From Isoperla grammatica (taxonomy: Eukaryota > Arthropoda > Insecta > Plecoptera > Perlodidae): DNA of 64,000 nucleotides. Both the position numbers and the translations under genes were made by a program. Where the stretch lies: the NCBI GenBank assembly GCA_945910005.1, contig OX246747.1:35878550-35942549 (forward strand), read 5' to 3'. The notes beneath the pieces are model-generated. The model was given only the letters and a program-made list of their open reading frames with translations, was not told the origin of the DNA and searched no databases. The first letter of the stretch is position 1. Each line of letters opens with the position of its first letter. Shown here one piece after another: positions 50,783 to 61,700 of the stretch.

Positions 50783-53700
50783 CTGGTAACCCCTTAAAGT
50801 CTACACGTTCCCAGTCGCTGCTGATAATATATCGCATTTCAAAGGGAAAAAGCTGTAATCAACCAACAATTTTCACGGCATTGAGATCTACGAGTGATTT
50901 ACTACAAGAAGACATAAAGGGAAGTACCAGTATCCATTACTTTGTATATAAATAGAAGTTTAATTTTGTCGGCTTACATTTTAGTCCAGGACCTTGCTTG
51001 AGAAACATAGGAACAGTTGAATTTAGTGTTGATTTTGACAGATTGAAGCTGGATCTGGACACGTCAAGGTCTTGTTTTTATAATTTGATTCGATAATATT
51101 GTAACTAGATATATGTTTTACGGTTGTATGTAAGCACTTTTTATTTGTTTCCAGAATTAAGAAGATTTCGTCTTCAAAATCTGTGAAATTTGAAACTGTC
51201 ATTCAACTCCAACTCAGCGCCTTGTAATTGCGTGTGTTATTTATTGACGGGACACGGCCAAGTTGTGAGTGTAAAGAAAAGTGTGACATTAAGTGTTTTG
51301 ATTTCTTTGAAAACAATATTAACTTTCTGTGACAAAGAACTTACTTTAACAGGACAATGAACATTAATTGACATTTAGTAAATAAACAAACAGATTATGG
51401 ATGCTTCTGATGTATTATCGCAACAGACCACCAAATCTGGAAGAGTGAGACAGCGTATCAAATGGACAGATAATATGAACATTTGTGTGATGCGCAACTA
51501 CTATAGAATTACGTTATTAGAAACTAGATTAGTTGGATATCGACAAGAACTGCACCGAGCGTTTACACGTGAATACCCATTAGTAGATGTAACCGAACAA
51601 AGAGTAGCAGACCAAAGGAGAATAATTGTAAGTAATGGTATGCTACCATTTAATCTATTGAACGTAATAAGACATGAAGTAGAGGAAGAACTACAAATGG
51701 ATCAAGAAAATGAAGAGGATTTGGCGAACAAGGAGCACATCATGGAAGCATCAAGAAACGATGACCATCTACGACAAGAATTAATGGAACAAGTAGATCT
51801 ACCAGAAGCTCAGAACACACAAGAGGTACATCATCAACATCTACCTATAAATAACATTGAACAAGAAGAGAATACAAGAGGGAACACACAAGAAATAGAC
51901 GAGTTAAAGAACATATTACATTTAGCTTTTGAAAACGCTTTGTCAGAATTTGCACATATAGAACCGAACAAGAGACCTAGAATTCCTAAACCTAAACAGT
52001 CTAAGCAAATGGACATAGTAATGCACGTAATGAACGCACATATATTGTTAGATTACGCGAAGAAAGAATTGTCGTTTGAGGAAGTGCATGCAGCAATATA
52101 TTGTGGAGCCGTAGCAGTGGTCAGACAATTAGGATTAAAAATAAAGTTGCTACATTCTCAGAACATAAAAACAAATAAGACTCCAAAGTGGGAACGAAGA
52201 TTAGTCAAACGGATCAACGAGTTAAGGAGAGATATTGGGAGATTAGAACAATTCAGGATGGGTAATAGATCTAAAAAGATATTACAATATTGCCAACACA
52301 TATTTGAAAGGTTTAAAATCCATACTATACATGAAACACCGAACGAGGCTACAAACGAATATTTGGATACTCTAAAGCAAAAATTAAGTGCATTAGCCAA
52401 AAGACTACGAAGATATAAAGAGTGTAGTGATAGAAAAGAACAAAACGAAATGTTTAAAGAAAAAGAAAAAGAATTCTATCAGCAAATTAACAATAAAGAA
52501 GAAATAGTAGGAAATGGTATACCATCGAAGACAGAAATAGAGCAGTTTTGGGGTGGGATATGGAGTAACCCATTAATGCACAATCACAATGCAACATGGA
52601 TTCAAGAAGAAATTGAGGCAATGAGTGATATCGAAGAAATGACATTTGATGGCATCAGTGTAAATGATATAAAATCAACGATACGAAATACTCATAATTG
52701 GAAAGCACCCGGTAACGATAACATTCAAAATTTTTGGTACAAGAAGTTTTCTAACATGCACACCCAGATTGCTAAATGTCTTAATGAATTTATATTAGGA
52801 GACAAGGATTTACCAGATTTCTTTACTGAAGGAATAACATTTCTTAAACCAAAAGATAATGACACCAAAAATCCAAGTAAATATAGACCAATTACATGCT
52901 TACCTACTATATACAAAATCTTGACATCGTGCATAACAAATAAAATATATAGTCACTGCGAAGAACACAATATATTAGCTGAAGAACAAAAGGGATGTCG
53001 TAAATTGTCGCAAGGGTGTAAGGAACAATTAATTATCGATTCTGTTGTAATGAACCAAGCTTTCAACAAGAAGAGAAACATTCACGTTAGCTATATTGAT
53101 TACAAGAAAGCGTATGATTCGTCACCACATTCGTGGCTAATACAGATACTGGAAATTTATAAAGTAAACCCATTGATAGTAAACTTTTTGCGGACAGCGA
53201 TGACGAGTTGGAAAACAACATTAAAGTTAAACGTAGGCAAAGAGCAGATATGTACTGACCCAGTTGACATCCGACGAGGTATTTTTCAAGGTGACTCGTT
53301 TAGTGCGTTATGGTTTTGTCTTTCATTAAATCCATTATCTCATATACTAAACAAATCTACACATGGTTTCAAGATAAAGGATGGTAATACGGTTTGCCAC
53401 ACTCTTTCACATCTATTCTACATGGACGATCTCAAGCTATATGCTTTAAATGCGACACACATGACGAATCTTCTTAACTCAACGTTAGAATTCAGTAGAG
53501 ATATATGTATGGATTTTGGAATTGATAAATGTAAGTCACTTCATGTCATCAAAGGAAAGATAACGAAATTAGAAGAGTTTGAAATTGACGAAGACAACCG
53601 GATTGGAGTAATGGACGAAGAAGACGTATACAAATATCTAGGATTTGCGCAGGCTAAACGAATTGATCATAAACTGATGAAAAGTAAACTAATTTCTGCT

Positions 53701-55690
53701 TACAAGAAACGAATAGGATCCATTTTAAAAACACAACTAAATGGTAAAAACAAGATCAAAGCAATTAACACTTATGCTATACCGGTCCTTACATATTCAT
53801 TTGGAATTATTAACTGGACACAGACAGAACTTCATGCCCTAGAAATTCTCACCCGCACAACATTCACTAAATACAGAAGTCATCACCCTAAGTCAGCAAT
53901 AGAACGAGTGACTCTACCTAGAGAAAAAGGAGGAAGAGGCTTGATTGATTTAAACAATTTATATTATAAACAAATTGAAATTCTAAGAAAGTACTTTTAT
54001 ACAAAATGCCCACATTCACAACTTCATAGAGCTATAGTATCGGCAGACAAGTCGCTTTCTCCCCTCAATTTAAATGACGGAAATTTAAACTTGCTTCAAA
54101 AACTAAATTCTGACACAGCAAAAGAGATCAGAATATCAGAAAAGACGTTACATAGCAGACATTATAAAGAACTTCTTAAGGATAACGTCGATAGGGTAGC
54201 ATCGAACAAATGGTTAACGTCCGGGGACATTTTCAGCGAAACAGAGGGATTTATGATCGCTATTCAAGATAAAGTAATCAATACTAACAATTACAAAAAA
54301 TACATACTGAAAGACGTCACAGTGCAAGATAAATGTAGAAAATGTAATATGAACGGCGAAACAATTGAACATATCGTATCTGGGTGCAAAATGCTTTGTC
54401 AAACAGATTATCTTCATAGGCATAACCAAGTTGCAAACATTGTACATCAAAAATTAGCCATGAAGTATAAACTTATAAACACAACCACTGCATATTACAA
54501 ATACAAGCCTGAAAAGGTATTAGATAGTAAAGACTACAAATTATATTACGACCGGGCAGTTATAACAGACCAAACCATACATCACAATAGACCGGATATT
54601 ATATTTATTGACAAGAAGAAACAAGAAACGATTTTAATTGATGTTGCCGTCCCTTTATGCCACAATGTAGAGACAACTTGGCGGGAAAAGATAAACAGAT
54701 ATAAGGAATTGTCTATTGAAATAAAAAGGTTGTGGAAGCAGAATAATGTAACTGTTATACCGTTAATTATATCAGCAAATGGCATTGTTCCACGTAAACT
54801 CCATGACAGTATTAAACTAATTGGTCTCCAACCGAACATATACATCGAGATGCAAAAAGCAATTATTTTGAACACGTGTAGGATAGTGCGAAAATTTTTG
54901 AACTAAGAAGAATGAAGACTTCAAGAAATTCTCCATCCCGATGGTGGTTTTCGTGGTTTCCACCGTACAAAGAGCGAATGCTGGGATGAGTACAAATCGG
55001 CCACGACCGTACATAGCATCCACAATTCGGTTTGGAAAAAATAATGTGGACAATGATATATTAAGTAGTATAGCCAAATGTGGGCATTTGAGAAGCAGAA
55101 GAAGAAGAAGAAGAAGAAGAAGAAGAACAAGAAGAAGAAGTAGAAGAAGATATATTTAGTAGTTCTACTAAATATATCTTCTTCTACTTCTTCTTCTTGT
55201 TCTTCTTCTTCTTCTTCTTCTTCTTCTTCTGCTTCTCAAATGCCCACATTTGGCTATACTACTTAATATATCATTGTCCACATTATTTTTTCCAAACCGA
55301 ATTGTGGATGCTATGTACGGTCGTGGCCGATTTGTACTCATCCCAGCATTCGCTCTTTGTACGGTGGAAACCACGAAAACCACCATCGGGATGGAGAATT
55401 TCTTGAAGTCTTCATTCTTCTTAGTTCAAAAATTTTCGCACTATCCTACACGTGTTCAAAATAATTGCTTTTTGCTTTTGGTTGGATTATTGGCACATCG
55501 TGTCAGGCACCGACGCCTTCAAGGGGGTGCGCCTCAGATCGCACGCAAACCCCCCACCTAGATGCTTTGTTGTTGTTTAGTAGTTCTAAGTAGATTTTAA
55601 TAAGGTAAACACATGGAAATACTTGACATTTGTGTCCGTACAACATGTTTATGCCGGTTTTGACCGAGTTTGTATGTATTGCAACAATAA

Positions 55691-55740
<50 letters not shown>

Positions 55741-58700
55741 TAATAATATCAATAACAAGAAACAATTTTAATTGATGTTGCTGTCCCTTTATGCCACAAT
55801 GTAGAGACAACTTGGCGGGAAAAGATAAACCGATATAAGGAGTTATAATAAAAAGGTTGTGGAAGCAGAATAATGTAACTATTGTACCGTTAATTATATG
55901 TATCAGCAAATGGTATTGTTCCACGTAAACTCCATGACAGTATTAAACTAATTGGTCTCCAACCGAACATATACATCGAGATGCAAAAAGCAATAATTTT
56001 GAACACGTGTAGGATAGTGCGAAAATTTTTGAGCTAAGAAGAATGAAGACTTCAAGAAGTTTTCCATCCAGATGGTGGTTTTCGTGGTTTCCACCGTACG
56101 AAGAGCGAATGCTGCTGGGATGAGTACAAATTGGCCACGACCGTACATAGCATCCACAGTTCGGTTTGGAAAAAATAATGTGGACAATGATATATTAAGT
56201 AGTTCTAAGTAGATTTTAATAAGGTAAACACATGGAAATACTTGACATTTGTGTCCGTACAACATGTTTATGCCGGTTTTGACCGAGTTTGTATGTATTG
56301 CAACAATAAAATAATAATAATCATATAACTATGCAGTGTTTACTATGAACAAGTACTAATAAGACAGTAACGACTGAAGTTGAACAAGGTACCTCATGGA
56401 AATACTTGACATTACATCTGTATTGTCCGTATAACATGTAAACACCGGCTTCGACCGAGATTGATGACTGTTTATACTAGTAACATGTGATAAGTGAAGT
56501 TAAATAAGGTAGACACATGGAAATACTTGACATTACGTCCGTATAACATGTTAACGCCGGTTTTGACTGAGATTGTATGATTGTGATACATTCAATAAAA
56601 TAATAATAATAATCTGTAACTCATTTCCAAGTACACCCCTATACTGGGTTTATTGGTAGTTGCTCACCCTTGTCTATAGGTCATGATTATTGATGAATAA
56701 TGCTAATTAACATTCGATTATTATAACCCATTTTTTATGGTGCCCATCCCTAGTTAATTGCATGGCATCTAATGGGGTCTTCCATAATGCTAATTGAATT
56801 TCTATGTGAGTTCTCAATTGACGTTTAGATTTTTATTTACACTGGTCACTGTTGCTTGCAGGTTACCTCTCCAGATCAACGGAGAAGACACAAGAAGAAG
56901 GCACCCAAGAGGAAATTTCAAGATAAGAATATATCGTTCACTACACAGGATCAGAAAAAGTGGTTCGATCCATTGGCACTTCAACGTATTCGACGTGAAC
57001 AGGTGAGTGGAAATGCTCTCAACCTCAGATTGGGGAATCGAATTAGCAACTTGTTCCTTAAAAATCTTTTTTAATTACTGTGTTCACGGCAGTGGACTGT
57101 CACGTGAAATAATGCATTGCAGTTTTACGGTGCAGGCCGGAAATACGCAATAGTGCAAGGCATGCTGGTTGCACTGAAGGGAGACAAAATAACACTGTGT
57201 AGCAATGACTGATGTATGAAATAATATTTAAAATTGATAATGTCTTTCACAATGGTTTGAAATGTGTAACATAGGATCTCAACTAAATAATTATTCTTAT
57301 CGTATATAGCAGTCGATGTATCTACTTAAAATAACAACCACATGTTAATTCAAGTTGTTGCCAGATTTTCTTACACTGTACTGCCGGGTCAGTGTAATCT
57401 GTCCCCCGGTAAACTGACCCAGCGATAAACAGCGCCAATGTAAACTGTGCCAATATCAACCAGACCCAATAACCTTGGAACTTCGTGGGATGTTAGGCAG
57501 ATGGACAATTGACATTGGCGCAGTTTTACATTGGCGCAGTTTATCGCTGGGTCAGATTACCGAGGGACAGATTACAGGGTCCCTGCACTGCCACACCAGC
57601 TCGGTAGCCGGTGCTACACCGCTGCACTAGTGCAACGTCCACTGGACAATGTGATCAATCAGTGTAACCTGCACGGAGACAAAATGCCATGGCTGTGCCA
57701 GAAAGCCTGCACCAGTGCAAGCTATGCAGGACAAAAAACGAACCTGTAGTGTACAACACTTTTGATTTTACAAAATGCTTGATGCATTTTGTAAAATGCA
57801 TCAAGCCGGTGCTTGAGAGCCACGCCCGGCTTACAACAGGTGGTTGGCGCTCACCGCCTTCTCGATCACATGATCTCAGTAATACCAACATAAGATACAC
57901 AACAATGAGTTTGACTCCTTTCGCCGAGTCTCTACGACAAAAACTTGCCGAGTTGTGAATGACATAAGTTTGTTGTATTTTCTGAGTTCAAACTTCTAAA
58001 ACCTACAACTCGGGCAGGTTTTATCGTAGCGACTAGGCGAAAAAAGTGCAACGGATAACAGAAGCAAAATGTTTCAACCACTTTATTTAATTTGTGTAAT
58101 TTAAAAACAAAGTATACTAAAAATAAGTCAAGCTGAACACAATAGATATGAAAGGGACAAAAACAGGCCTTAAAACCCAAGTTCGTTCAGAGTGCGTTCA
58201 ATTACAGAGGAACTGAAATGTTTCAATCGTGAGGGTCAATATGTTTAAGATGCCGTTAGAGTGGGGTGGAAAGAGCATGAGTCGAGAGAGAACAGATCAA
58301 GGCTCCATTCAACTACTATGTATGTATCTCAAGGGTGATTCCACAGTAGTTATATTGGGACCACTTTAAACTTAGAGAGCCAAACTATGAGCCTGGTAGC
58401 ATGAACAACCAGGCCTACGAACCTAATCAGAATAGGCCTACCGTTATCCTTTTTAATTCAAAGGCCTACAAAATAGACTTCTTCTTATTAAATGCCCACA
58501 TTTGGCTAAAATAAACTATAAACATGATTTTACTAATCTTTTTTTTTTTTTCTTCTTGTGCCAAGATGGCTTTTTCAGCCATTCTTTACTAATCAATATG
58601 TAAATCAAAATGTTGAGAAAAGAAAAACAGTTACTAGGCAGTATTAACATTATTTTTTGTATTTTTTAATTTTAACACTCATTATAGGCCTAGAAAGAAG

Positions 58701-61700
58701 ATTATCCAACTAAGATTGGAATTTGATCTACAGATCTAAATGCTGCTTCAATTTTCTTTCTTTCTTGGTGCCCACTTTAAGGAATTTTTTTAAATATTTT
58801 TCCAACATAATAATTGAACTAGGCTATCTGTACATTTATAGCTGACAAATTGATCTAAAAATTTCACATGGAACATCATTTCTACTTATTTAGCTTTATA
58901 GCACTAGGCCGTATGTTCGCAGAATTGGGAGGCCGACATGCACAATTTATGGCGTCAGGGTGAACACGTTCGCACAGACCAGCTGATCAGACTTCCCAGC
59001 ATTGCCACGCTCGCCCATAACCTCGAACTAATGTTCGAGCGTACCACCAATCAGAGTGGAGTAATATCTCGACACTTGGTCGGGTCCAGAAGGGCCGATT
59101 CTACCAGTAATGCACTCGTGGAGGAACCCCAAGGCAGTTTAAACCTTGCAGTTCAACAACCAATTGATCAACAGCAACAACCTGTTGGTGAACTTGAACC
59201 CTCTGCTGTGGTTTCTAGAGTGGTCTCGAGTCTTAACCAGGACCTCCCGACAAGCGAGACGGTGACTGCTGAGATAAACTCATTGCTAGAAGGAAAAGAG
59301 TTTATCTTTTTCTCTGACTTGTGTCCACCTGGAAAATGTACACGAATGGTTGCAGCTCTCACATTTGGTTTGTTGCAAGGTAAGACTTTTGAAATTCAAA
59401 TGGAGATAAAAAAAAAACTTTCTTTGATGTTTTGCTAGGTTAGTCTAGCCCTGAGAAATGAACACACTTTTAAATGTGTGGGTAGTAGGAAAGGGTTGTT
59501 TAAATGTGACGGTAAAGTTAAAACGTTTACAGTTTTAAACAAAAAAATAAATGTGGTTTCGAATTTTCTTTGTCGTTTAAAAAATTTGGAATATCAATTA
59601 TAGTTTATCCAATTTCAAAGTCGGCTAAAACTCTGCATTCAATTACGTCTATTCAACCTAAACCAGGCTGACACAAAGCTGTTCTATCAATATGCAGCTT
59701 TATGCAGATTGGCCTTCCTTTGATAGTCTCACAACTCACTCACTGCACGAGTCGTTTTAAAACTAGGTTTTATTTTAAATGCTTTTTCCCATCCTCTAAT
59801 GGGTAACACTTTCTTGTTTTGAGTCGGGTATTAGTCAAACAGGCAACTACTCACAAGTAAGTATCGAATCATAATTATTAAGGGCCGCCAACCCAGTTGC
59901 TCAATCCCTCCCTCTACTACTCATAGTCAGGACTCAAAGACAGCTACCACTCAGTCTAACAGTATCATGTTGAATGTGATCAAGTGATGATGTTGCCAAA
60001 CAACGGTGAGAAAATAGTATGAAATATGCTATTGCAGTGCTTCTCAAACTTTTGTGCCAAAGCGTCACGCCTGCAAGATTACAAGCACTGACGTCTCTCC
60101 AATGTTTCTAAATTATTTTTGTTTTATACAATAAAATCGTAACACATTAATATTTATTATTTACCTAAGTATTTAGACTCTACGAACGACAAGAGCGTGT
60201 TGTATGTTTGCTAGTGCATCGCATATGATATGGCGGGCTACTCATCTTGGAATATTATACGTAGAGCAACCAAAACTTGAAAAAAAATGAATTTTACTGC
60301 AAATAAAATCCTCCCAAATAAAACGACATTAAATAATAGAAATCTAAAATCAGTTGGTGTCTCACTGGTATTTGCTAAGCGCAGGGTTGCCGTTTTTGCG
60401 GAGTTTATCCTCTTTTGCGGATTTTTAGGGTGCCTCGCGGACATGAGGATTAACGGCCAAATTGGCGGATTTTCTACTATTATTGTAAAAACCGTGAAAT
60501 TTACTATAATTTGAAAATCCCGCCATAAAGAACGATTTAATAACGTAAAAAGTAAAGTTGGACAATCTACACTTGAACCCGCAGCATGGACACGATGTCT
60601 CAAAACACGTGTGAAATATCGAGATTTCAACTGTATTTTTGTAAGTTGTCTTACTATACTAGCAAGCAGAGGGTGGAGCTTGTGTGGGTGACAGCCAATG
60701 CGGTACCTGAAGCGTTGTGATTGGTTTAGTAGTAAGTAGCGTCCTCTGTCGTCAACTTTGAAGAACGTGTGTGTTTGTTTAGTGTACGATAGAGCGCGTT
60801 GCCTGTGCCTCGTTGGTAACAAGCAGAACCGTGAGCGTGAGCCCGTGACGTGACGACTGACTTCCCTATGAGTCTATGCTGTTAAGCCGCGTTCACACAA
60901 ATGACTATTGACTATTGACTATTGACTGTTGACTATTGACTAGTGATTATTCTAATTGAACCATAGGCGTATACGTGCTGACGTTCACACAACTTTACTT
61001 TTGACTTTTGATTATTGACTATTGACTAACGAAATGAAAATATCTCAAAGTCATAGTCACAACCAATCAGAACGTTCGCGTTCAGCCAATGAATGTGGAG
61101 CAACGGAAGTCAATACCAGTACTCAATTACTGTCAAGTGTATATTTGTTTTTGACTATTTCCGGCGAATATTATTTATTTATTATTTTTATGAAGCTGTC
61201 AAACAATAAAATATTCTTATTTTGAAAACAAATCTTCAAAACAAACAAGAAACATACAAAACCTTCACAACTTGGTTGTCCATCATTAAACGTTTTAACT
61301 GTTGAGCAGTTACTATTGCCATACCTCGTTTTCTTCGTAATGTTGCAATTTTATTATTTTGACAGCTCGTTGTTTGTCAATCAGTTCGATTCATTTCTTC
61401 TAGGTGGCAGATCATACGTGTCAAAGAACTTAGTTGTGTAGTGTTCATATCTTTCTTTGGGTAGTCAATAATCAATAGTCAATAGTCAATAGTCAATAAT
61501 CAATAGTCATTTATGTGAATGCAGCTTTATTTGCCTGGTTTCCACTACGCGGACGGCTGTTCGTTTTAAAATATATGTACCTTCAACATAACATCGGTCC
61601 CTTTATTACCATAAATATTTTAAAAAATTGTCCTGTGTTTTCAGAGTTGCATCAAAAAGGCATTTGCAAGGTTACCCAAGAGAATCCTCAAGAATTTGGA

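Larger units (their letters stand above)
50781..55737 (+). mobile_element. Full-length R4/Dong/Rex6-type retrotransposon in TAA repeats
   Basis: The element comprises a 5' leader of about 616 bp, a single ORF (51397-54906), an unusual palindromic 3' region (54852-55475) and a 3' UTR ending ACAATAAAATAATAATAATA. It is bounded on both sides by (TAA)n. The restriction-like endonuclease and TAA target match the Dong/Rex6 group. It lies in REC8 intron 7 in the sense orientation. Confidence 0.85.

Noticed and set aside
54941..55386. Two identical 72-residue arginine-rich frames on opposite strands
   Set aside because: They arise from the 3' UTR palindrome and its (GAA)n tract.
60238..60822. 194-codon - strand frame
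   Set aside because: It lies across the end of a non-autonomous hAT element and shares its sequence with the copy at 41704-42024; no protein motif.
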